A stretch of DNA of 6,006 nt from Actinobacteria bacterium 13_2_20CM_68_14 (GTDB taxonomy: Bacteria; Actinomycetota; Thermoleophilia; Gaiellales; Gaiellaceae): positions 3,455 to 9,460 of the forward strand of contig MNDB01000023.1 in the NCBI GenBank assembly GCA_001914705.1. Reading direction: 5' to 3'. Positions 1-6,006 of this stretch are shown one piece after another. A program made the translations under genes and the position numbers. Position 1 is the stretch's first letter. Each line of letters begins with the position of its first letter. A model generated the notes under the pieces. That model did not search any database, was not told the origin of the DNA, and saw only the letters and a list, made by a program, of their open reading frames with translations.

Positions 1-129
1 GAGGACCAGGCCGGCGGCAATCTGCGCTCCCCCCTTGAGTCGGCGGCGCGAACCGCCTCGAGCGGCCTGTTCGAGCTTCGAGGATTCGGGCGCGTCGACA
101 TCCCGGGCAACCGCAGCCACTGGCTTCAT
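1..129 (-). CDS. N-terminal fragment of a divergent gene, possibly a polysaccharide flippase-like membrane protein (partial)
   Basis: An ATG at 129 on the minus strand opens 43 codons that continue off the left edge. The first ~26 residues are polar and Ala/Glu-rich. A basic patch (SRRRLKGG, residues 27-34) then leads into AQIAAGLVL, which looks like the cytoplasmic lead-in to a first membrane segment. That layout is common in Wzx/MATE-type flippases of polysaccharide loci, but the fragment is too short to assign a family. Third-position G/C bias is strong up to about base 129 and drops beyond it, which agrees with a coding boundary at this ATG. No clear Shine-Dalgarno precedes it; there is only a weak AAGTGG. 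The plus-strand frame over the same bases is also open (1-222), so the strand is not certain. The gene would be transcribed divergently from the epimerase gene. Confidence 0.45.
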   Translation of the reverse strand, partial: MKPVAAVARDVDAPESSKLEQAARGGSRRRLKGGAQIAAGLVL

Positions 130-287
130 CGTAAACCACTTGCGGAAGAACCGAAACCCCTGCAAACTCGGCAAGCCGAAGGGACAGCCCCGACCGGGCT
201 TACGGCTGTAGAACTCGGGTGAGGAATTTCACTAAAAGCAGGAAGGGGTGATCCGAAAGCCATGTCCAACGACCCGGCCTTCGGCCC
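130..287. promoter_or_regulatory. Divergent intergenic region, presumed promoters for both flanking genes
   Basis: This 158-base gap lies between the minus-strand start at 129 and the GTG at 288. It is richer in A and T than its flanks (for example 131-170 and 221-260), as expected of a promoter-bearing spacer. No convincing sigma-70 -35/-10 pair was found: TTGCGG at 140-145 and TAGAAC at 209-214 are weak and badly spaced partners. A purine-rich AGGAAGGGG lies at 240-248, 13 bases before the ATG at 262. The assignment rests on gene orientation and base composition rather than on a recognised motif. Confidence 0.3.
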
Positions 288-291
288 GTGA
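262..291 (+). CDS. Possible 9-residue leader ORF overlapping the epimerase start
   Basis: ATG at 262 begins MSNDPAFGP and stops at TGA 289-291. That stop overlaps the GTG start of the epimerase at 288-290 in a GTGA arrangement. A purine-rich AGGAAGGGG lies upstream at 240-248, with long spacing. The epimerase GTG has no Shine-Dalgarno of its own, so ribosomes ending at this TGA could restart on the GTG (translational coupling). Two alternatives are that the ORF is chance, or that a single-base error hides a longer epimerase N-terminus starting at 262. The same GTGA overlap joins the next two genes at 1223-1226. Confidence 0.3.
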   Translation: MSNDPAFGP

Positions 292-1226
292 ACGACCGTC
301 CGCGGATTGCGGTCGTGACCGGCGCCGCAGGCTTCATCGGCTGCAATCTCGCGGCGCGCCTCGTTGAGCAAGGCTGGACGGTCAGGGCTTTGGACAACGA
401 GCGCTCAGGCGACTGGCGCCGCCTCGCGGTGCCCGTTGAGCGAATCGACCGCGACCTGACCTCGCTGAGCGGCGACGAGCTGGACTCGCTCTGCCACGGC
501 GCAGACGCCCTGTTCCACCTCGCTGCCGAGAAGCACAACTCGTCGAAAACGACTCCTCAGCGGACGATCGAGGTCAACGTCTTGGCGACCCAGCGTCTCT
601 TCGACGCAGCGGCGAACGCACGCGTTCGCAAAGTGGTCTTCACCTCCTCGCTCTACGCATATGGTTCGCGTGGTCCTGATTCGATGACCGAGGATGACCT
701 GCCGAAGCCGACGACCGTCTACGGTGCGTCGAAGGTCGCCGGCGAGCATTTGCTGCGTGTCGCGGGACATGAAAACGGCCTGGCATGGACGGTCGGCCGT
801 CTCTTCTTCATTTACGGGCCGAAGCAGTACGCCGAGGGAGGCTACAAATCGGTGATCGTCAAGAACTTCGAACGGATCCGTAGCGCCGAGAATCCGGTCG
901 TCTTCGGAGACGGCAAGCAGGCGCTCGACTACGTCTACGTCGACGACTGCGTCGACGCTCTGCTGGCCATGCTCGCTCCGGAGCACGACGGTCGCACGTA
1001 CAACGTCGCGAGTGGGCACGCGATCACGGTCAACGAGCTGACCCGGCTCATGCTCGAGGCGTCCGGTTCGGATCTGGAACCGGTGAACGGGCCTCCAGAC
1101 GAGACAGCCGGCACGGTTCGCAAGGGCTCGCCCACGCTCGCCCAGAGACAACTTGCCTGGGAAGCCAAAACGCCGATCGACGAGGGGCTCGGCCGGGTCT
1201 GGGGTTGGCTCGAGGAACAGCCGTGA
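288..1226 (+). CDS. NAD-dependent epimerase/dehydratase (extended SDR, nucleotide-sugar modifying)
   Basis: The 312-residue product is a full-length extended short-chain dehydrogenase of the UDP-glucose 4-epimerase / NDP-sugar dehydratase type, expected in the cytoplasm. The Rossmann motif TGAAGFIG has glycines at residues 12, 15 and 18. Asp36 closes the second beta strand, where it would contact the NAD ribose. HLAAEKHN (77-84) is the family's HLAA segment. The catalytic set is Ser120/121 (FTSS), Tyr145 and Lys149 (YGASK). VGRLFFIYGPKQ and DYVYVDDCVDALLAML match the substrate-side and late YVDD regions, and YNVASG the C-terminal sugar-nucleotide part. All catalytic residues are present. The exact reaction (epimerase, 4,6-dehydratase or reductase) cannot be read from these motifs. 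The GTG at 288 is the only start in this frame: a TGA at 249-251 closes it upstream, and the Rossmann strand begins at residue 7. The stop overlaps the next gene by GTGA, so the two are probably one operon. It is the likely source of an NDP-sugar for the downstream transferase. Confidence 0.93.
   Translation: MNDRPRIAVVTGAAGFIGCNLAARLVEQGWTVRALDNERSGDWRRLAVPVERIDRDLTSLSGDELDSLCHGADALFHLAAEKHNSSKTTPQRTIEVNVLATQRLFDAAANARVRKVVFTSSLYAYGSRGPDSMTEDDLPKPTTVYGASKVAGEHLLRVAGHENGLAWTVGRLFFIYGPKQYAEGGYKSVIVKNFERIRSAENPVVFGDGKQALDYVYVDDCVDALLAMLAPEHDGRTYNVASGHAITVNELTRLMLEASGSDLEPVNGPPDETAGTVRKGSPTLAQRQLAWEAKTPIDEGLGRVWGWLEEQP
1212..1217 (+). promoter_or_regulatory. Shine-Dalgarno deciding the GTG 1223 start
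   Basis: GAGGAA lies five bases before the GTG at 1223. This supports 1223 rather than the in-frame TTG at 1205 as the start of the glycosyltransferase-CapK gene. The site sits inside the last codons of the epimerase gene, so the downstream gene is both coupled to it and able to recruit ribosomes directly. Confidence 0.7.
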
Positions 1227-3424
1227 TCGAGCGTCAGCCCGAAATCTCCGTCGTCGTTCCGTGCTTCAACGAAGAGGCGAACGTCGCGGCGTTGGCCGAA
1301 CGTCTCTTCGACGCGACCGACGAGGCGGGACTGACGACCGAGATCGTATTCGTCGACGACGGCAGCACGGACGGAACCTGGGCTGCGATCGAGCGCTGCC
1401 ACGAGGAGTCGGGCGATCGCGTCGCCGGCGTCAAGCACAAGCGCAACTCGGGGATTCCAGCCGCGTGGCAATCCGGAGTCGACGCTGCGAAGGGCCGGTA
1501 CACGTGCTTCTTGGACGCCGACCTACAGCATCCGCCCGAGGAGGTCGTGACGCTCTACCGAAGCCTGCTTCGGTCGCGGGCGGACATGGTCCAGGGGACA
1601 CGGTCGAGCATCGAGCGGCTGCGCGATTCCCGGATGTTGTTCTCCCGCGTTCTGAACCTGTTGCTCAACATCGCCTTTCGAACCTGGGCCACCGATTCCA
1701 AGTCCGGCTTCGTGCTCGCGCCGCACCGTGTGCTCGAAGACGTCCTTTCGTACCGCGGGCGCTACCGCTACTTCCAGACGTTCATCAGCGTTGCGGCCAA
1801 GTCCAAGGGATACGAGGTTCTCGAGGTCGAGACTCTGTTCCAGAGCCGGTATGCCGGCACCTCGTTCCTGAGCGGGAAGGCTTGGTGGGTCTCGTTGGGA
1901 GCGCTTGCCGACTTTCCCCGCGCCCTGATCGAGTTCGGACGCAAGCGCGCGCCGTACAGCGCGTCGATAGCACCGAAGTCATATCCACTTCCGCGTGCCC
2001 GGCATCCCTACCGTGGCCGGCGGCGCTTGCGCTTCGAGGCGTATTTTGCGACCACGCCGCTCCACAAGTGGAAGATCACGCGTCGGACGCGTGACCTCTA
2101 CCTCGAGCTGAAGCAGACGGAGCAGTGGTCACGGGGGGCACTCGAGGAGCTGCAGCTCACGAAGCTGCAACGACTCCTGCAGCACGCATACAGCCACGTC
2201 CCGTACTACCGCGACGCGTTCGACGAGGCCGACGTCCATCCGGAGGAAATCACAAGCATCGACGACCTCAGACGTCTCCCCCTGCTCGAGAAGGATCAGG
2301 TCCGTAAGAAGCTGTACTTCCACCTCTTCGCGGACACCCACCGCAAGCGGGACATGCTCCGGATCACGACAAGCGGTTCGACGGGCGAGCCGTTCACCAC
2401 TTACGGCGACCGCTATCAGCTCGAGATGCGGTTCGCGACGACGCTCCGTTCACTCGAGTGGACGGGCTGGCGCTTCGGCGACCGTCAGGCGCGGCTCTGG
2501 CACCAGACGCTCGGGATGAGCAAGTCGCAGGTGATTCGCGAGCGGACTGACGCGTGGTTTATGCGACGCCTGTTCGTGCCGGCGTTCGAGTTCACGCCTG
2601 AGACGATCGAGCAATACGTCGATCGAATCCGCAGGTTCAAGCCAGTGCTGGTGGACGGCTATGCCGAGTCGCTTAACTTCCTCGCCACGTACGTTCGCGA
2701 CGGCGGCAACCCTGGCTTCTCGCCGAGGGCAATGGTGTCGTCGGCGCAGATGCTGCCCGACAACGTCCGCGATCTAATCGAGGAGGCATTCCAAACACGG
2801 GTGTTCGACAAGTACGGAAGCCGTGAGTTTTCCGGGATCGCGTATACCTGCGAGCTGTCGCGCGACCACCACGTAATGGACGAAAGCTACGTCGTCGAGC
2901 TTCTGACCGACGGTCGGCCCACCGAGCCCGGCGAGGTTGGTGAGATTCTCGTGACTGACCTGAACAACTTCTCTGTTCCGCTGATCCGCTACCGCATAGG
3001 GGACCTTGCGGTCGCGGTCGACGAGTCCGAGGCGTGCGCTTGCGGCCGCCATTTCTCCCGAGTCGGCCGGATCGAGGGCAGAACGCAGGCGATCGTCCAC
3101 TGCGCCGACGGCACTTGGCTTCCCGGCGCACTCTTCCTCCACTTCTTCAAGGAACACGAATACGCGATCCGGCACTTCCAGGTGCACCAGGAAACGCCCG
3201 GAGAGATCACTCTCAAGGTCGTCAAGAACCGCCAGTTCAGCGAGGCGGCGATGCGTGAGATCCTCGAGGAATTGGGGCGATACACGGGCTCGAAGACGCG
3301 CATCGACGTCGAGTTCGTGGAAGAGATTCCGCTGGTCCGGACCGGTAAGCGCTCACCGGTCGTCTCCACGGTCGACGAGGACTTTCAAGAAGTGTCTTCC
3401 CGGAAGGTTCGTTCGCTCGTCTGA
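1223..3424 (+). CDS. Fusion protein: GT2 glycosyltransferase (DPM/CsbB-like) + CapK/PaaK-type adenylate-forming enzyme
   Basis: The product is 733 residues from GTG 1223. Residues ~8-240 are a GT-A family 2 transferase of the dolichyl/polyprenyl-phosphate sugar synthase type: VVVPCFNEE (10-18), VDDGSTD (44-50), the metal-binding DAD (98-100) within DADLQHPPEE, and the acceptor-region motif TDSKSGF (157-163). No hydrophobic C-terminal hairpin like that of CsbB or GtrB follows. A basic linker (~240-280) leads to a complete CapK/phenylacetate-CoA ligase-like ANL domain of ~450 residues. This has YSHVPYYRDAF (from 323), the ATP loop TSGSTGEPF (383-391), YGSRE (531-535), YRIGD (590-594), a CACG cysteine motif (605-608) and the catalytic lysine of RTGK (Lys709). 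Both halves look catalytically intact. GT2 enzymes transfer sugar from an NDP-sugar, and CapK enzymes adenylate a carboxylate and are frequent in capsule loci. Which sugar and acid are used is unknown. Separate internal initiation of the CapK part, for example at TTG 2027, is possible but has no Shine-Dalgarno. Confidence 0.9.
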   Translation: MIERQPEISVVVPCFNEEANVAALAERLFDATDEAGLTTEIVFVDDGSTDGTWAAIERCHEESGDRVAGVKHKRNSGIPAAWQSGVDAAKGRYTCFLDADLQHPPEEVVTLYRSLLRSRADMVQGTRSSIERLRDSRMLFSRVLNLLLNIAFRTWATDSKSGFVLAPHRVLEDVLSYRGRYRYFQTFISVAAKSKGYEVLEVETLFQSRYAGTSFLSGKAWWVSLGALADFPRALIEFGRKRAPYSASIAPKSYPLPRARHPYRGRRRLRFEAYFATTPLHKWKITRRTRDLYLELKQTEQWSRGALEELQLTKLQRLLQHAYSHVPYYRDAFDEADVHPEEITSIDDLRRLPLLEKDQVRKKLYFHLFADTHRKRDMLRITTSGSTGEPFTTYGDRYQLEMRFATTLRSLEWTGWRFGDRQARLWHQTLGMSKSQVIRERTDAWFMRRLFVPAFEFTPETIEQYVDRIRRFKPVLVDGYAESLNFLATYVRDGGNPGFSPRAMVSSAQMLPDNVRDLIEEAFQTRVFDKYGSREFSGIAYTCELSRDHHVMDESYVVELLTDGRPTEPGEVGEILVTDLNNFSVPLIRYRIGDLAVAVDESEACACGRHFSRVGRIEGRTQAIVHCADGTWLPGALFLHFFKEHEYAIRHFQVHQETPGEITLKVVKNRQFSEAAMREILEELGRYTGSKTRIDVEFVEEIPLVRTGKRSPVVSTVDEDFQEVSSRKVRSLV

Positions 3425-3425
3425 T

Positions 3426-6006
3426 CTACGACTGCTGAGCGCCGCCTGAGCTGGTCAGCCCGGGCGCTTCGTCTCTACGAGTTCGCGGCCGTCGGCGGCT
3501 CCGGCGCTCGAGCAGTGCACGGGCCCTTGTGCGGCGCGGATACAGCGCGAGGCCGAGAAGCGTAAGGGCTCCGATCGCGAGGAGCACCGGATAGTGGCTG
3601 TACGAGGAGTACTTGAACCTGACGACATGTCGCCCGGGCGACACCTCGACGCCCACGAGGCTCGGCGCCATCATCTCCGGCTTCGCGCGCACTCCGTCCA
3701 CGGTCACGGTCCAGCGCGGGTCGTAGGTGGCCTTGAGCAGCACGACCGCACGCCGCCTAGCCTCAACGGTTGCGTTGAAGATGCCGTCCTGAAGCGTGTT
3801 GTTCTGCGTGACGACCGTTCCCGCCGGGCCGGGGGGCGGGTTAGTACCGGCGAACGTCGGCGGCAGTGGCCGCGCGCCGGCGAACGCGACGCTGGGATAG
3901 ATCCCTCGCAACGCGAGGTTCGAGTTTCTGAAGTCCCGGGTGGCTTGCTCGATGTTCGTGCGGTTGGCCGAGACCGACCCAGCCCTGTCGACCACCTGGA
4001 AGTAGCCGCTCGTGTGAACTTCGTAGAGTCGGTGGGGGCCGGCTTTCGCAATTAGCTTCGCTGGGACGGTTGGTTTTCGGTCGAAAGGAACGATCACGTA
4101 GCGGATGTTCAGCATCTGGTACTGCGCCGGATTGTTCTCGTCGAAGGCGACCTCGATGTCGGTCGAGAGCGACGTGATCGTCCGGAAGACCAAGCCAAGC
4201 GCGTCGACGCCGCGGTCCGCGAGCCAAGCCTGGACCGGCACTGAGCCGACGCGGTACTGCGATCCCCAGTTGGCGCGCAGCCCGGCGTAGGTGCGCCCGT
4301 CGTGGCGCTTCTTGACGATGTCGATGAGTCGATTGAGGTTGCGTCCGTCTGTTGCGTCATAGCCCTGCTGTGAGCGAATCAGAGCTGTGCCACGGTTGTC
4401 GTAGTGGGTGCGTTCGATCCAGGCGGGGGCGAGGGCACCGACGCAGAGTGCGAGCGACGCGGCTCCTGCGGCCGCGGCGTACCGGCCCGGGATCCGGCGC
4501 ATGGTCTCCGAGTACGTCGTTCGGAGAATCCAGCCGAGGCCCACGCCTGCAATCAGGATCCCGGCGAGGTGGACGCCCATGATGAAGCGGTGGATCTGGA
4601 CGTCGCGCATGCCGGGGAGAAGGTCGATCAGCCCGCCCCAGGTGCGACGGCCGAAGAAGAGGAGCAGGCTAAGCGTGAAGGCGCCGAGGAGCGCTCGAGC
4701 TCGGACGTCGGCGCGCGCTCGGACAATGCACACGGCGACGCCGGCAAAGAACAGGAACGTAATGATCGGGAAGCCGCGGTTGCCATCGAAAATCTGGCCG
4801 GTGAAGAGCCAATGGAGGATCTTCTGCGCACCGAACGAGTCGTTGTAGATCGTGCCCTTGTAGTACTCCGTGCGCGCAGTCCATTTGGTGTCGCCGATCA
4901 GCGGCACCAGCACCCAGGAGGCGACAAGCAGCCCGCCAACCGTCGCGAGCGCGGCACGGCCAACTCTCCGGACGAAGGCGGTCTTGCCCAGCACGATCAC
5001 CCAGACGCCGACGGTCAGAACCGCCAGGTAACCCGTGATGAAGTGGCAGGCAATCGTGAGCGCCAACGCCAGGGCGGCTGCGGCGTAGTGCTTCCCGCGC
5101 GACACGGCGCGCCACGTCAGACCCCACGCGATCGGCAGCAGCCACATCCCCCAGAGCTGCCCGTAAATCCCGAATCCCTGCCAGGTGTAGCTGCCATGCT
5201 CGTAGCCGTAGGCAGGCGTGCTGACCAGCAGCGGCGAGATAACTGCTGCGGACGCAGCCGTCCAGCTGCTCCAGTCCAGCAGGCGCGCTCCAACGTAGAC
5301 GGCAATCGGCCATAGCGCGAGGAGCAGGTACAAAAACCACAAGTAGACGTTCTGATCGCCGGCGCCGGTCACGTTCGCCAAGAACGCGGTGAGCGAGTGC
5401 GGCAGGCTCTGGTAGTGGTGGAAGAACGAGGACCCGAGCGCGAAGTACGGGAACCAGCCGTCAAAAGGCCAGCGGCCGTGGTGAAGCTGGCCGCTCGCCC
5501 ACCGCACCATCAAAAGGTGGAATGCGCTGTCATTTTGGTTCTGTGCGTACCTCGTTTCGCCCCGTAGAACGATCAGGCCAAAGAGGACCGGGAGACCGAT
5601 CAGCCATGTCGCTGACCACCGGAGCTCCCAGCTCCTCGGCGTTGACTGACTCTTAGGAATTGCCGCATCGAGGCCCTCCGCGCTCTGGACGCTAGGCTCG
5701 ACCTTGGAGGGTGACGGCAGAGCTGTTTGTGTCCGTTCGTTACTGAGAAGTCGTTTTGGGCCGGGTTCGAGTACGTCGCCTCGGAAGTAGTCCAGTGTTC
5801 GCCAGGCGAGCACCACGGCGATAGCAGTCACGGCTAATGAGAGGAGCTTCTTCTGCCAAGTGTCGAATGCATCGCCGCCAAAGATCCAGCCGTACAACGG
5901 CTCGACCTTCAGCGCCTGCAGGTGCACCTGCGTGTTGTAGTAGACGAACGGATACCAAAGGCTCAGCAGAAAGAGGACCGTGAGCACCGCATACGCACGC
6001 CGGAAC
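3426..6006 (-). CDS. Large polytopic membrane protein, YfhO / PTPS-related (GT-C-like), N-terminus beyond the window
   Basis: The frame is open from its stop at 3426-3428 through the right edge. A GTG at 5987 could start it (853 residues), but FRRAYA reads on in frame before it, straight into a membrane helix, so the true start is probably outside. Numbering from 5987: helices at ~2-18 and ~47-64, a hydrophilic linker ~70-120, then a core of ~11 helices between 126 and 520. The first core loop carries NDSAFHLL (152-159) and a His/Trp-rich segment to about 200, resembling PTPS-related/YfhO membrane proteins, where an acidic residue after the first helix is the presumed GT-C catalytic site (Asp153 here). 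Residues ~521-798 form a predicted extracytoplasmic region ending in the YfhO-like YDPRWTVTVDG and SPGRHVVRFKY strands. A last helix (~799-816) precedes an Arg-rich tail. The likely role is transfer of sugar from a polyprenyl-phosphate carrier on the outer membrane face. The donor and acceptor are unknown, and family membership is judged from pattern only. Confidence 0.85.
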   Translation of the reverse strand, partial: FRRAYAVLTVLFLLSLWYPFVYYNTQVHLQALKVEPLYGWIFGGDAFDTWQKKLLSLAVTAIAVVLAWRTLDYFRGDVLEPGPKRLLSNERTQTALPSPSKVEPSVQSAEGLDAAIPKSQSTPRSWELRWSATWLIGLPVLFGLIVLRGETRYAQNQNDSAFHLLMVRWASGQLHHGRWPFDGWFPYFALGSSFFHHYQSLPHSLTAFLANVTGAGDQNVYLWFLYLLLALWPIAVYVGARLLDWSSWTAASAAVISPLLVSTPAYGYEHGSYTWQGFGIYGQLWGMWLLPIAWGLTWRAVSRGKHYAAAALALALTIACHFITGYLAVLTVGVWVIVLGKTAFVRRVGRAALATVGGLLVASWVLVPLIGDTKWTARTEYYKGTIYNDSFGAQKILHWLFTGQIFDGNRGFPIITFLFFAGVAVCIVRARADVRARALLGAFTLSLLLFFGRRTWGGLIDLLPGMRDVQIHRFIMGVHLAGILIAGVGLGWILRTTYSETMRRIPGRYAAAAGAASLALCVGALAPAWIERTHYDNRGTALIRSQQGYDATDGRNLNRLIDIVKKRHDGRTYAGLRANWGSQYRVGSVPVQAWLADRGVDALGLVFRTITSLSTDIEVAFDENNPAQYQMLNIRYVIVPFDRKPTVPAKLIAKAGPHRLYEVHTSGYFQVVDRAGSVSANRTNIEQATRDFRNSNLALRGIYPSVAFAGARPLPPTFAGTNPPPGPAGTVVTQNNTLQDGIFNATVEARRRAVVLLKATYDPRWTVTVDGVRAKPEMMAPSLVGVEVSPGRHVVRFKYSSYSHYPVLLAIGALTLLGLALYPRRTRARALLERRSRRRPRTRRDEAPGLTSSGGAQQS
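3438..3468. terminator. Weak hairpin between convergent genes, possible bidirectional terminator
   Basis: AGCGCC (3438-3443) pairs with GGCGCT (3463-3468), and an inner CTGA/TCAG (3446-3449 with 3455-3458) closes a five-base loop. The hairpin begins 14 bases after the stop of the glycosyltransferase-CapK gene and lies within the last codons of the opposing membrane-protein gene. No run of T follows on either strand, so it is not a classic intrinsic terminator. It could still help end plus-strand transcripts, or it may be chance in GC-rich coding DNA. Confidence 0.25.

Noticed and set aside
1..222. Plus-strand open frame from the left edge to a TGA at 220-222, possibly the tail of an upstream gene
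   Set aside because: Third-position G/C bias collapses after about base 129 and the peptide shows no recognisable motif. The minus-strand start at 129 explains the bias change better. The alternative is kept open because bias in the first 129 bases does not favour minus over plus.
405..1151. 248-codon minus-strand ORF opposite the epimerase gene
   Set aside because: It is fully antisense to a motif-complete epimerase. Its Arg/Val-rich composition is typical of shadow frames in GC-rich DNA, and it has no recognisable domain.
2027..2029. Internal TTG as a separate start for a stand-alone CapK protein
   Set aside because: It is in frame and well placed at the linker, but no Shine-Dalgarno precedes it and no stop separates the domains, so a fusion is the simpler reading.
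1153..2094. 313-codon plus-strand ORF overlapping the epimerase end and the GT2 domain
   Set aside because: It is extremely Arg-rich and lies in a different frame from the GT2 domain, whose motifs are all intact. It is a shadow of that gene.
4404..5315. 303-codon plus-strand ORF opposite the membrane-protein gene
   Set aside because: It is antisense to clear transmembrane-coding sequence, and its Arg/Glu/Asp/Gln-rich composition is what complementing hydrophobic codons produces.
5471..5495. Seven-base inverted repeat AGCGGCC/GGCCGCT with an 11-base loop
   Set aside because: It is within the coding region of the conserved loop of the membrane protein, far from any gene end and without a T-run. 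It is probably a codon coincidence.
5918..5931. 14-base perfect palindrome centred on CAGGTGCACCTG
   Set aside because: It lies inside codons of the membrane protein (around QVHLQA), has no spacer or partner site, and is short enough to arise by chance in GC-rich coding DNA.

Overview
The window comes from a GC-rich bacterium (about 60-65% GC by eye) with strong G/C preference at third codon positions and GTG starts. That fits an actinobacterium-like or similar high-GC lineage, but nothing here fixes the taxon. The content is cell-surface polysaccharide or glycoconjugate biosynthesis. No mobile element, tRNA, rRNA or CRISPR array was seen.

Layout. (1) Bases 1-129, minus strand: the first 43 codons of a gene leaving the left edge, with a basic N-terminus running into a hydrophobic stretch. 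It may be a membrane protein such as a flippase. (2) Bases 130-287: a short, less GC-biased intergenic region between divergent genes. It ends in a 9-codon ORF whose TGA overlaps the GTG start of the next gene. (3) 288-1226, plus: an extended-SDR NAD-dependent nucleotide-sugar epimerase/dehydratase. (4) 1223-3424, plus: a 733-residue protein joining a DPM/CsbB-type GT2 glycosyltransferase to a complete CapK/PaaK-type adenylate-forming domain in one frame. It overlaps the epimerase gene by GTGA and has a good Shine-Dalgarno. (5) 3426-6006, minus: a large polytopic membrane protein of the YfhO/PTPS-related (GT-C-like) type, open through the right edge and converging on gene 4 with a single base between the two stop codons.

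How they may work together (inference): the epimerase would supply an NDP-sugar. The GT2 domain would load the sugar onto a polyprenyl phosphate, or add it to a lipid-linked glycan. The CapK domain would activate a carboxylate, perhaps for acylation or amide decoration of the glycan. The YfhO-like protein would use a lipid-linked sugar on the outer face of the membrane. A GT2 of this class beside a YfhO-like protein recalls the CsbB/YfhO part of known three-component glycosylation systems. The most notable item is the GT2-CapK fusion, followed by the N-terminal extension of the membrane protein.
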